Shown: piece after piece, positions 23,540 to 34,189 of the stretch
Numbering within the stretch: position 1 is the first letter of the stretch
Layout: each line of letters starts with the position of its first letter
Source of the DNA: Brachionus manjavacas
Taxonomy: Eukaryota; Rotifera; Eurotatoria; Ploima; Brachionidae
Direction of reading: 5' to 3'
NCBI GenBank assembly: GCA_019054805.1
Contig: JAHQIY010000014.1
Location: 2,046,001-2,110,000 of the forward strand
DNA length: 64,000 bases
Program-made: the position numbers and the translations under genes
Notes under the pieces: generated by a model
Told to the model about the DNA's origin: nothing
Databases searched by the model: none
What the model saw: the letters and a program-made list of their open reading frames with translations, nothing else

Positions 23540-25640
23540 TTACATAAAGATTTTTCAACCAACTTCTACTATTCAATAAGATTCCAAACAATTTTAATAC
23601 TTCAAAAATTAATCCTTTTCTAAAAGACAACTTGAAAAACAGCTTTGATCTAGACAATATAAGACCTATTTCTATTTCAAACTGCTTTGCTCAAATCCTA
23701 GAAAAAATAATTCTAATTAACTCCCCTGAGCTTTATAAAGTTAGTAATAACCAATTTGGTTTTAGAAAAAAAACCTCATGTAACCATGCCATTTTTGTAT
23801 TGAAAGAAACAACTCTTAACTACATCAATAAAGGCTCTGGATATAGGATAGCATCTTTAGATGCAGAAAAGGCCTTTGACAAAATATGGCGTGATGGCTT
23901 ATTCTATAAACTATTAAAGAAACTGCATACTTCCTACTGGGTATTGCTTAGGATTTATTATAACTCAGCACTAGCTGTTTTATCTCTTCCAAATAATCTA
24001 ACAACAAAACCCTTAAAAATTGAAACTGGTGTAAAACAAGGAGCTATTTTATCTTCATTTCTTTTTAAAATATATATTGATGATCTTATAATAGAATGCC
24101 TTAACAATGAGCTTGGAGCTCTTTATAAAAATCTTAATGTTTCTATCATTGTCTACGCAGATGATATAATCTAAATAAGCCCAGTTGACTCCCATCTACA
24201 AATGCTCTTGGATATTTGTGGGTCTTATGGGAATAAATGGAGAATAAAATTTAACCCTAATTAAACAAAAGTTGTTAACTTTGGCATTCAATTATTTAAG
24301 TCTGTATTTCACCTTAATGAATCCAAACTTAAAGAATCAAATCAGTTAGAATACTTAGGCTTCATCATAGATTCTAATCTTGACCTTAACACACAGGCAG
24401 TTATAAATTTTAAAAAAGTTAGGAGCAGCTTTTTTGGAATCTCGTATCTTCTGCCTAAAAATAGTCCTACCTCTTCACCTAAATTCAAATCATTTATAAA
24501 CAAAACATATTGCTTATCTAAATTCACATATGGTCTTGAGGCTCTCACTCTTAATTCGACCACAAAGGATTCAATAAATAAATTACAAAACAGATTAATT
24601 AGACCAGAGTTGTTTAAAAGTCACAAGTCTCAAGTCAAGTTTTTCAAAAAAAAAGTCCAAGTCAAGACTTTTTTTTTTTTTTTTAAAAAGTCCCACCAAA
24701 GACTTAAATTTTCTTTTTCAAAAAAAAAGTCCAAGTCAAGACTTTTTTTTTTTTTCTTTTTTTTTTTAACTTTGAAATAAATTTTTTTTTTCATTTTTTT
24801 TTTTTTTATTTTAAATTAATTTTTTTTAATTAAAAAAATATTTTTTTAAAATAATAAATATATTAAATTGACTTAAATTTTTATTTTTTTACCTTTTTAT
24901 TTTAGAAAAAAAAAAAAAAAAAACTCTTTGGTGAGACTTTCTTTTTGATAAAAAAAAAATTTAAAAGTCCTGACTTGGACTTTTTTTTTGATGACTTAGA
25001 CTTTTTTTTGGGACTTTTAAACAACTCTGAATTAGACAAATGTTTGGTTTAAAAGCCTACTGTCACATGTCACGAGTCTTAAAAGTACTGAAAGTATTCA
25101 ACTTTGATGAACTTTATCTATTTTCTAAACTAACTTTTATTGATACAATTAAATATAATTATTTATCATCACAATTTTTAAAATATATGCTAAATAACCC
25201 CCCCCTCTAATAAATATTTTTCCTCCGACTTGGTTCTTATTTCCAAGTACTTTAAAATTGAAGCCTCAAAAATTACAGTAAATATAAACCAACTTAAAGG
25301 AAATCTTAAGATTCAATTTGGCTATGTCTTTGCAATTTAATACTAAAACATTACAGAACTCTCCTAAATGAGCTAATTCAAAATAAAAGAAATTCATGAA
25401 TTTTGGTCCAAATTATCTTGCTTTCTAACTTTCATGCCTTTTTCTATTTTCGAACTAATGTTCCTTTTTTATTTTTATAATTTTATTTTTAGGTAATAAT
25501 TTTTTCATTTTTTAAAAAAAAACATAAAACACAAAAAATTTTTATTTTTATTTTTTGTCTCTTCTTTATTTTTTTTTAAATTCTCCTTAAAGGAGGTTAA
25601 TTCAATTCAATAAATAAAAAAATAAAGAATAAAATTATGT
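23540..25640 (+). mobile_element. LINE (non-LTR retrotransposon) with reverse transcriptase, decayed
   Basis: The plus strand encodes a reverse transcriptase with stops: DLDNIRPISISNCFAQILEK, NQFGFRKKTSCNHA, SLDAEKAFDKIWRDGL, ETGVKQGAILSS, then VYADDII followed at once by TAA (about 24170). Downstream pieces continue in frame beyond the stop: EYLGFIIDSNLDL, and SKFTYGLEALTLNS. The sequence resumes after the hAT MITE at 25030 (KAYCHMSRVLKVLKVF). The 3' end, around 25590-25625, is A-rich with caataaataaaa. The catalytic YADD is present but the frame is broken. Confidence 0.85.
24605..25029. mobile_element. hAT-type MITE inserted in the LINE
   Basis: Terminal inverted repeats CAGAGTTGTTTAAAAGTC and its inverse bracket 425 bases of T/A-rich DNA with internal aagtccaagtcaagac repeats. 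A perfect 8-base duplication, aattagac, flanks it (24597-24604 and 25030-25037). Eight-base target duplications and a CAGAG terminus are hallmarks of the hAT superfamily. There is no transposase inside. Confidence 0.88.
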
Positions 25641-25787
25641 AGAACGGATAAGTCAATAATTATTTATTTATTTGTTTGTCTGTACCGAGCTAATGCTCCT
25701 TCAGAATATAAAAAATAGAATTAAATTAAAGTTAAATAAGGTAAAAGTAAAAAAAATAAAATAAATTAAAAAAAGGAAGGTTAAATA

Positions 25788-27757
25788 CCGTATTTCCTTG
25801 CGCAATATCCCATGGGCTTTTATACAGGACACGGTTTAATGTCTCTAGGAAATTATGTGAAACTTAAGTATTTTTGCATAAATAATATCCCAGGGACATT
25901 AAGTGAATCAACATGGGAAACTAAGTGAAACATGGTAAATTAATAATGAAATTTTTCAAAAATTTATTTATTTTCGTATGCAATTTATCCTTCAACCATT
26001 TTAATACTGTAGATTAATTTTAAATTTTTTAGTAAGCTCAAAAAAATTTTTTGGAATTTTCTTAATAATCTTGAACTTGTATAAAGCTTTTTTGAACTTG
26101 AACTTGATTTTTTCTTCTAAAACAAAAAATCCTCTTTTTTATTAATTTAAAAATTAAAAAATGGCAAGAAACAAAAATTTAAGATATAATTTGGCTTTTA
26201 AGCTTAAAGTAATAAAATACGCTGAAGCATATTCTATAAATAAAGCGCATAAAATTCACAAGGTGAGTCATAAGCAAATTAGGTGGTGGATAAGCAACAA
26301 ACAAAAAATTATGGAATCTCCGAACAAAGTAAACAGGGCTAGGATAAAAAAACGGAACGCCACAGTTTCCGAATTTGGAAATAGAACTTAAAGCGTGGAT
26401 TCTAGAACAAAGGTTGTTGGGGTTTGTGGTCGACGGGAAATCCATTAAACAACAAGCAGCTCAAATAGCTAAGCGGGAATGTTTAGATTTCAAAGCATCT
26501 AATGGATGGTTTTCAAGATTTTTGAGGAGATCTAATTTTGTCTTAAGGCGAATAACAACTAGTGGCCGAGACCTTCCAAATAATTCAAGAGAGATTGTTT
26601 TAGATTTTATAAATAAGTGTAGATATGAGTTGGTTAATACTCAACGATCATCGGTAATAAATCTAGATGAAACCAGTATCTACCTTGATGCAAAATGCAA
26701 TTATACCTATGACCAAGTTGGTGCCAAGAGAGTTCCATCGACAAATTCAGGTAATGAAAAAACTAGAATCTCTGTTTGTTTTGCTGCTTCTGCAAGCGGA
26801 TACAAATTCAAGCCTTTAATAATTGTGCCTAGAGTTAATCCATTGAAAGATTTTGAACCGCCCAACAATGTGGTAGTAATTTATAACAAATCTGGAACTT
26901 TCAATGAAGACATGATTTGTGATGGAGTCATAAAGCGATGCCTTGTCCCTAAGATCGCAAGCAAGGATTTAAAAAATCCTGTGTTAATTTTAGATCAAGC
27001 ACCTTGCCATGCTACAGTAAAAGTCAAAGAGACTTTAGCTCAGAATAATATTAAAACAATTTATGTTCCAAAACGGTTTACTAACCTTCTTCAGCCAGCT
27101 GATGTTAGCTGGATGCGTCCGCTTAAAAAAGCGTATTTTGACAGATGGCAAAATTGGCTTATTAATGAAGAAAAGAGCTTTACTGCAGCAGGCAATTTGA
27201 AATCCCCTGGATATTCCCAAGTTATCATTTGGATTAGCGAAATATGGGAACAATTGGAGCCAAAAATAATCAGTGAATCTTTTGATCGATTCGGAGTCAC
27301 TTCAAAGCAAGCTTATGAGTTTCATGTTCAGCTTCAATCGTTCATCGAGAAAAACAAAGTTGACATGATTGATGATTATGATCAATCTGATGACTTTGAT
27401 GCGTTTAACTGTGAAGAATTTTATAGTGATTTAAATTTTGATGAAATTTCCGAAAATGAATCAGAGTCAGAATAATTTTTTTTGTTAAAATACTGGTCCG
27501 TTATTTTTATGCTTAATTAAAATAGTTTATTTTTTTATAATAATTAATAAAATTAAAAAATTTGTAATTAAAAAATGTCTCTAATAAAATATTTAAAAAT
27601 TATAGTGGACAATTTTTATTAATTTTTCTGAACATGTTCTACTTAATATCCCAGGGAAATTAACACTTTTAAATTTGATAAATTTTAGATAAAATACCAT
27701 GGGATATTAAAGCGTGTTTTCTTTAATTTCAGAGGGATATTACGCGAGGTTTTACGG
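25788..27757 (+). mobile_element. pogo/Tigger-type DNA transposon, 1,970 bp
   Basis: The element is bounded by TA (25786-25787 and 27758-27759). Its termini are CCGTATTTCCTTGCGCAATATCCC and the inverse of CCGTAAAACCTCGCGTAATATCCC. The subterminal regions repeat aatatccca(g/t)gg several times. It encodes one transposase and sits inside a LINE, so it is younger than that LINE. Confidence 0.9.
26161..27475 (+). pseudogene. pogo-family transposase, frameshifted
   Basis: The N-terminal part (26161-26391) carries the helix-turn-helix of CENP-B/pogo proteins (YNLAFKLKVIKYAEAYSINK, HKVSHKQIRWWI). The reading frame then shifts between about 26350 and 26375 into a long frame ending at 27475, with the second DNA-binding helix set (NGWFSRFLRRSNFVLRR) and the DDE catalytic core: NLDETSIYLD, LILDQAPCHA, and LLQPADVSWMRPLKK. 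It ends in an acidic tail (DFDAFNCEEF, ENESESE). Joined, it would be about 430-440 residues, usual for the family. Only one shift separates it from an open frame, so the copy is young or the shift is a sequencing error. Confidence 0.88.
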
Positions 27758-28125
27758 TAAGTCGAAAGAAAATTTAAAACTTAATGTTGAAATAACTAAA
27801 GGTAGGACATGTTTACATATTTGATTGTTCAGGAAAAAAAAGAAGAAATCACTAAGTAGCAATTACACAATGGAGTTGGATATTCGATATATCTTGATTC
27901 AAAACCTTCTCTATATTCTTCCACTAGTTTGACGACCAGTGGAACAGAATGATTCAATCCTGTCTTGACATATCTCTCACTCAACTCAAAAATTCGATTG
28001 AAAATTTTTAGTAGATTTAGTTTATTGAAGGTCTTTTGGTGTATAATGTAGAAGGAGGTATCATATTTCAGCTTCAAAATAGATCGAACTGCTGAATTTT
28101 GAATAACTTCTATTTTTTTTTATGT

Positions 28126-28255
28126 AAGAAAAAGTTCTTTTGAATATTTTATTTTCCTCTTTTATTAAGTCTTCTTTCAAACTCACTCTTGTTTTGTTTT
28201 ATTTTTTTAAACTCTTTACTAATTGCTAAAGAATAAATCAATCGTAAAAACTTAG
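28126..28255. other. AT-rich gap between LINE and MITE
   Basis: Nothing recognised. Confidence 0.4.
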
Positions 28256-28881
28256 CAGAGTTGTTTAAAAGTCACAAGTCTCAAGTCAAGTCCAAGTCCG
28301 GATTTTTTTTTTTTTAAAGTCCGACTCAAACACTTTTATATTTTTGTACGATGAATATTATGACTAAAAAATTGTCTTAATCTTGATGACTCGATGTTCC
28401 GGGATCCCAAAGTCAATTTTTTCTCCAGTTTTACAAATTAATAAAATAAATTCTCCTGTTTTTTTCATTTATGTAGAGCAATTATTCAAGGACGGAGGAT
28501 CACAAATTAAATTTCTTCCGTTCCAGGTTGTCATTTTTCCGGAGAAATGATATTTTTGTCATCTTAGGTGGTAATTATGTAAGCCAAGCAAGTTTAGGAC
28601 TCTCTTTTAAAAAAAATTTAAGTCCTGATTAGTTAATTTTTTACTGATGTCAATAATCACGAAAGAGCTCATAAAGATAGGAATGATGTGGAGAGAAGAA
28701 GTTGTAATGGCAAAAAATCGGCATGAGTGGAAATAAAGAGTAATGACTAAATGCTCCACAAGCAGTGAATAAGAAAAAACAAAAAAAACACTGAACCCTT
28801 TAAAAAAAGTTTTATTAAAAAAAAATGTTAAAAAAAAGGATTGGTTTAATGAGTTGACTTTATGACTTTCGAACAACTGTG
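28256..28881. mobile_element. Second hAT-type MITE
   Basis: It starts cagagttgtttaaaagtcac, like the MITE at 24605, and ends gactttcgaacaactgtg, a diverged inverse. Flanks aaacttag and taactgag are a decayed 8-base target duplication (6 of 8 match). The interior differs from the first MITE. Its ~100 bases nearest the left end contain the same tcaagtcaagtccaagtc motif. Confidence 0.65.
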
Positions 28882-29742
28882 TAACTGAGTAAAATCTTTT
28901 TCATCTTTTTTCTTATAAAATATTTATTTTATTTCAAAAATACGGAAGGAAAAATAAAATTTGCTGAATCAAATCGGACAATTGTTCAAACACAGCTGAT
29001 AAGTGTCAAGACAACGCACTATGATTTTAGCCGTGCAAACACATATAATCGCGCATAAATTATGCTAATTAATGCGCGAACAATTTTGGTTTTATGAAGC
29101 ATAATTTTGGATCATAACACTGGCGATCAATACTCACAAGCCAAATTATGCGAGAACTCATGGCCCAACTGAAGTGAATAAGCGCCACATATGGATGAAC
29201 TCTCTTTCTCTTTCCCTCTCTCTCTTTCTCTCTCTCTCTCTCCAGCTAATCTCTAGCCTTAAATTTATTTCGTCTTTTATGACTCGATTGGCTTAGATAA
29301 TACTAAACTAAACAGAGCCAAAAACTAAAAAATTATTCTCTTGATTTTTAGCCAGAAAATTTTCGCCTCATACCAACCAACAACAATTACAATAGCAACA
29401 GCGTGCACAATTATAATAACTAAGCTCAGCACACTCACACACTCATACAAATACAGGCTCAAATTTGGACAAGTATTTAGGTCTATTGAGTTAGAGCGTG
29501 GCCTACTAAATTAACTGAATTGGACATCGACAGACGACCAAACGAGGTCATTGTTCATGCATTGAGCTGTGTGTCTTTGTTTGCTACTTTGTTTCTATTT
29601 TCTCTCTATTACTTGTTATTCTCTATTTATTGATTTGGCTTCTAAATCCAATCGAGCACTATTTTGTTTGACCACATTGTTGTGCGCAACGATCACGTTT
29701 TGTGAAATGAAATTTTGACTCCATCACTGCAACCAAGCCACG
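28882..29742 (+). other. 5' flank and probable leader of LARP4
   Basis: No gene is seen. Base composition becomes less AT-rich after about 29000. A pyrimidine microsatellite (ct and tttctct units) lies at about 29202-29243, and the last 400 bases hold ca/ac-rich patches. This is the likely promoter and 5' leader region of the LARP4 gene, but I cannot place the start site. Confidence 0.45.
29202..29243 (+). repeat. CT-rich microsatellite
   Basis: An uninterrupted pyrimidine tract made of ctctct and tttctct units, ending in ctctctctccag. Confidence 0.8.
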
Positions 29743-31782
29743 ATGATGATGATGATGATGAACGAACAGCAGCAACACCACCACCACCACCAACAACAAC
29801 AACAGCATCAACAGCAGCAGCATGAGCAGAGCGACGAGGCGGTGCGGGCCGAACTGCTCAAGACACTCGAGTACTACTTTTCGAGCAAAAATTTGTCCAA
29901 GGACGAGTACTTGGTGTCCCAAATGGACGAGCAGTCGTACGTGTCCATAGACGAAATAGCCAAATTCAACAAAGTAAGAACGCTGACCAGCGACAAGCAA
30001 TTTATTCGTCAAATAATCGCCCAGTCCGATCAATTGGAGCTGGACACGGTCACGGGCAACAAAGTGCGTTCGGTGAACGGCCGATTGGGCGGCACGTACC
30101 AGCCCAAAGCGGCTCAGAGCGCCAGCCAACAGCGCTCCGTGCTGATACTGCGCGAGGTGTCGCCCGAGGCCACCAGCGAGCGCATCCAAAGCCTCTTCGA
30201 CAACAAAGAGCCGCTGTGTCCCGCTTGCGAGAAGTGCGAGTCGGCCGGCAACCACAGCTGGTACGTCACCTTCACCACCGAAGACCAAGCACAGCGCGCT
30301 CTCCAATACCTCAAGACCGAAGTGCAGGTGTTCATGGACCGAGCGATCAAGGCTCGCATCAAAGCCCACGCCATACCCAGATCCAACACCAGCGGCTTCG
30401 TTTCGCTAACTCCCACCTCGACCCCCCCACCACCGCCTCTACCACCACCAGCATCTCAGTCAATTCAACCAGCGCAACAAGCACAACCGCCAGCGGCCAT
30501 GTACCAACCACCACTGCTAGTCCAATCGGCCGGCTACGAGCTGCCCGTCTATCCGCCGGCCGCCACCTGGCCCGTGCCCATCCAAAACGCTCTCTTTCTC
30601 GTCGACATCAACCAGCAGTTCCAGGAGCTCGAGCACAGAGCCGAGGCCAACTCGCCTCACTGCCAACTCAATCAAACGCCGGCCAAACTAAACATGATGC
30701 CGCCCAAGCAATACGGCGTGCCAATGGGTCCCTATGGCGCCAATCACCATCACTACATCGCTCAGCCAACACCTAGCGCCTTCTATGCGCCTCTTTACGA
30801 CGACCAAAAGACCCCAATGCCGCTGCAACAGCCGCCACCGCTTAACACGCCACCAACGGCTCCCACCGTGGCCTATTTCTACAATCAACTAAGCTCGGCA
30901 GTAAGCGGCATCCATCAGCATCAAGTTCAAACGTCGTCCACGTCGTCGTCCTCTTCTTCGCCCAGACTCAGTCAACAACAGCAGCAGCATCACCAGCAGC
31001 AGCAGTTTAGGCCTAGAGTAGCCGAGGTGAAAGTGGGGCCGCCGGCTCAAACAGCAGGCAAGTACGGCAAGGGCAAGCCGAGTCAACATAACCACTATCA
31101 GCACGAGCATGAGCCGACTGGCAGCAGAGGGGCGCCCGTGTTCAACTCGGACTCGTCTTTTCCGCCTCTGAACCCGATAACGCGCAACATTACCATTTCG
31201 TTGCAGAGCTTGCCGCCGAGAAAGCTGGCCGACGAGCAGAGCAACGACATGACGCCCAATGACCCGGCCATCATATCGTGCTACAAGTCCGCCGATTACA
31301 TACCCGACAGTCCCACCATTATCAAGTCGAACAGCGTGATCGACTCGACCAGCCAAGAGAGCAAAAAGGCCACTAGCGAAACGCTAGCCAATATTTTGAA
31401 CCACGAGCACAAGCCGGACTACAAGAGCCCGCACTATCATCACAGAAACAAGCACGAGTCCTATCAGCCACGCAACAGAAACAGCAGGCCGCAGCCACAG
31501 CGCAAAAACGACCCGGCTCGTTATGTGCGCTCATCACATTCAAGTGTGTACGTGGACGCGGCGGATAGCAAGCGCAGGGCTCACAAAGAAGCCGTGCTCG
31601 CCACTGAGAGCTGTGCGGCGAATGACGATGATGCGCTCGGCGCTTGCTGGAGCAAAAAGTTGACTTTTGCCGAGATTGTTCAAAAGTCCGCTTCGACTTC
31701 GCCCTCGCCCATCAAGTCCGCCAATGATGCCGACTCCATCGCTGCCGAGTTTAGCTCGCCACAATCCATTGCTGCTGAATGA
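29743..31782 (+). CDS. Larp4: La-related protein 4 (LARP4/LARP4B-like)
   Basis: Cytoplasmic RNA-binding protein of the LARP4 family, which binds poly(A) and poly(A)-binding protein and stabilises mRNA. 679 residues in one exon. It starts with six ATG codons in a row; the first is taken as the start, any of the six is possible. Residues about 8-27 are Gln/His-rich. The La motif spans about 33-115 (LLKTLEYYFSSKNLSKDEYL, SQMDEQSYVSIDEIAKF). The LARP4-type RRM spans about 130-210 (SVLILREVSPEATSERIQSL, HSWYVTFTTEDQAQRALQYL, AIKARIKA). The rest is low-complexity: Pro-rich, Gln/His runs, Ser runs, with a conserved-looking SFPPLNPI near 475 and KLTFAEIVQK near the C-terminus. The coding sequence is strikingly GC-rich beside its neighbours. 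Long open frames on the opposite strand are by-products of this composition. Confidence 0.92.
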   Translation: MMMMMMNEQQQHHHHHQQQQQHQQQQHEQSDEAVRAELLKTLEYYFSSKNLSKDEYLVSQMDEQSYVSIDEIAKFNKVRTLTSDKQFIRQIIAQSDQLELDTVTGNKVRSVNGRLGGTYQPKAAQSASQQRSVLILREVSPEATSERIQSLFDNKEPLCPACEKCESAGNHSWYVTFTTEDQAQRALQYLKTEVQVFMDRAIKARIKAHAIPRSNTSGFVSLTPTSTPPPPPLPPPASQSIQPAQQAQPPAAMYQPPLLVQSAGYELPVYPPAATWPVPIQNALFLVDINQQFQELEHRAEANSPHCQLNQTPAKLNMMPPKQYGVPMGPYGANHHHYIAQPTPSAFYAPLYDDQKTPMPLQQPPPLNTPPTAPTVAYFYNQLSSAVSGIHQHQVQTSSTSSSSSSPRLSQQQQQHHQQQQFRPRVAEVKVGPPAQTAGKYGKGKPSQHNHYQHEHEPTGSRGAPVFNSDSSFPPLNPITRNITISLQSLPPRKLADEQSNDMTPNDPAIISCYKSADYIPDSPTIIKSNSVIDSTSQESKKATSETLANILNHEHKPDYKSPHYHHRNKHESYQPRNRNSRPQPQRKNDPARYVRSSHSSVYVDAADSKRRAHKEAVLATESCAANDDDALGACWSKKLTFAEIVQKSASTSPSPIKSANDADSIAAEFSSPQSIAAE

Positions 31783-32091
31783 ACGGCTTGTATTCTCTAA
31801 CATTTTGTTGCCGCCGCTTCTCCACACCTTGTTTCTTATTTTGTCTTATATAGAGATTTAGTATTCTATTTTTTTTTCTTATTTTTTTTTTGTATTTTTC
31901 TATTTATTTCACTTCTTTAAAATTGAAAAAATTTAAAAAAAAATTATTTTATTTATACCGATTTTTGTAAGCAAAGTTTATTTTTATTTTATTTTAATTT
32001 TTTTTTTTGGTGCAAAAATAAAAAAAAGCAAAAAAAGAGAGGGGAGATAGAGAGGGAGAGATTTTGGTTGTTTGAACTATGGCAAGTGCTC

Positions 32092-32097
32092 AATAAA
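32092..32097 (+). terminator. Poly(A) signal of LARP4
   Basis: AATAAA about 310 bases after the stop codon, followed by a G/T-rich stretch (ggattggtttgtt and gtgtgg), as expected for a cleavage site. Confidence 0.55.
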
Positions 32098-33691
32098 GGA
32101 TTGGTTTGTTAAACGGGTAAGAGTGGTGTGACCACAAGTCTATTGTCCGGACAAGATGAGTTGATGTGATGGTGCAACAAGCAACAAGTCGTGTGTGGTT
32201 GTTTTATCAAATATTTATATTTATTTTTTTTAATTTTAATTTATTTTGTTATTTTTTTAAAATAATTATTCAAAATGATACAAAAAAAAAAGAGAGAAAA
32301 TTTAATTTTTAATTTAAGTACTCTCGTGTGTGTTTGGGTCGAGGACTCACGATCGCATCTGGGACCTGATACCCGAACATTTTAAATGTTCGATTGGTCG
32401 TTTGTCCTTGAACTGAAATTTGCTCACGGATTTTATTTCTTTTTTTATTTTACCTTACAAATTATTTATCAAACAAAAATTTTCAAAAAAGTCAAAAATA
32501 AAATATCAACATCTTTAAAGCAAAATATTTTTATTTTTAACGTTTTTTTTTTCTTGCCTTTTAATTTACTTTAAATAGAGAAAAATAACTCGCTTTTTCC
32601 TGCTGATAACGATTCTGAGACCAATTTGGTAAACAATGGAATTAGTGAAATTAGAGTTTTGGCAACAACTTTAAAAAAATTGTCTTGTTTGGCCATCATC
32701 ATAACAGACCCAGATATCAAAAAGGAGCAGAGAGGTAAAGGCTGAAAATTATATTGATAACCAACATGTACCAGAAATTGACCAAGAGTGAGCAAAAGCA
32801 AGTCTGATCAGTACGATTAAAATTGAAGAAAATTAAAGAAAATACTTGGACTTTTTGTAAAGAAATTGGTTGTCCCTACAATCTGGTTCGTAAAAATTTT
32901 AAAAAATTTACCTTTTACAGTATTATTGCAACAAATTAATTTTATTTTTATGATAACAATTTCGGGTAAAAACATTAAAAAATTTTAAGAATTAATTCCT
33001 TTTTAACTTATCAAATTTTTTAATAAATTTAAATCCATTCTAAATTGCTAAATATATGCTAAATTGTTTTTCATATTTTTTATAATCAATGTTTAAGGCC
33101 CCAAACGTCATCAGGAATTTTAATTAACAGTTGAGTTTCGAACATATTTTCTTTTTTTTTAAATGCCAGTGAGGATATCTAATCTTAATTTTGATTTATT
33201 TTAGGTGGCAAAAATCCGGATCCGGGTTTTGGGAGAACCAGAGATATTCCAGTAATAATAAATTTATATTTTTATTTTGTCATCTTTTAATTTCAATTGA
33301 AATTACTTTTTATTTTTAAAAGAAAAAGAATTAAATTGAACAATTTTTTTAAAAAATTTAACGATAGCTATTTTAAAACTTAAAAAAAAGAAAAAAATTT
33401 AACTCTTTTTAGCATAATTTTTTTACTAATATCATGAAAATAAATTTGCAATAAAATCTTATATTTTTTACTAAATTGTTTTTATTATTAAATAGCATTT
33501 AATAATAAAAACAAAAATTTTTTGATTCTATAAATATTAATTCAATGCTATAAAAAAAATGATATAAAAAACTAGATATAAATTTTTTTTTTATTGATAT
33601 TAAAAAACACCGATTATGATTTTATTTTTTTAAATGATATGAAACATAAAAAAATTTTCTTTAATCTTTTGCTAGATCTTACAGAAGCCAA
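32098..33691. other. Intergenic AT-rich region, no gene seen
   Basis: The first part may still be transcribed 3' of LARP4 (gtgtgtgtttggg near 32328). A short GC-richer patch (ggcaaaaatccggatccggg, 33204-33230) stands out but encodes nothing recognised. Confidence 0.5.
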
Positions 33692-34128
33692 CTATTCTGA
33701 AGATTCTTTAGGTTTGTTTTTAGATCCAGGTTTTCTGCCTCTATTATTAGCAGTAACTTGTAGTAATGGCCGAGAATTTTCTAGTGATTCATTACTGATA
33801 TCAATACCAGGTATATAAGTATTTTCAACATGTTCAATTGGTTCAACACGTTCCATTTCTTTGCCATTAAGCACATTTTCTTTAACATCTCGCCAGTCAT
33901 TACTCTTTTTTTCCACTTTTGTTGATCAAATATGTCTAATGATGTCTTATCTGCTGTTACAAAGTTTGCGAAGCTACAGAAACTTTTATATTTTCTATTT
34001 TTCCCACGAGTCTTTTTGGCTGTCACATGTTCGATTTCTTCGGCGTCCTCTAACGAATCATCATTAGCTAGATTTTCATTAAGGTTTTGAGGTTGAACAA
34101 ATTCATAACTTGTTGATGATTCTGCCAT
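33692..34128 (-). pseudogene. Small broken ORF with AT-hook-like C-terminus
   Basis: The frame from 34128 begins MAESSTSYEFVQPQNLNEN and runs through FCSFANFVTADKTSLDIFDQ. It then slips in a run of seven A (about 33913-33919) into a second frame (NDWRDVKENVLNGKEMERVE) ending with the basic GRKPGSKNKPKESSE, an AT-hook-like motif. Allowing for the slip, the product would be about 145 residues. I do not recognise a family. The F..F.. / W spacing recalls the start of MULE- or FLYWCH-type transposon proteins, which would fit the neighbourhood, but this is weak. Confidence 0.4.
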
Positions 34129-34189
34129 TGTAAAGATTGAGTCGTTTAATTGAATTTAAAATAATGTTTTATTTTCAAAATTGTTGAAT

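Larger units (their letters stand above)
25661..28125 (-). mobile_element. 5'-truncated LINE (minus strand), split by pogo element
   Basis: Its 3' tail at 25661-25720 is the inverse of ctgaaggagcattagctcgg and an aaataaataaata end. The sequence resumes after the pogo insertion at 27758 and encodes VKLVEEYREGFESRYIEYP, also found in the LINE at 34190-35395 (VIRLVEEYKEGFEARYIEYP). The conserved stretch caattacacaatggagttgg is shared by both. The family matches three further fragments in this window. Confidence 0.8.

Noticed and set aside
29659..30416. Long minus-strand open frames opposite LARP4
   Set aside because: By-products of GC-rich codon use and CAG/CAC runs on the coding strand; translations are Leu/Val/Arg/His low-complexity and the sense strand has La and RRM domains.
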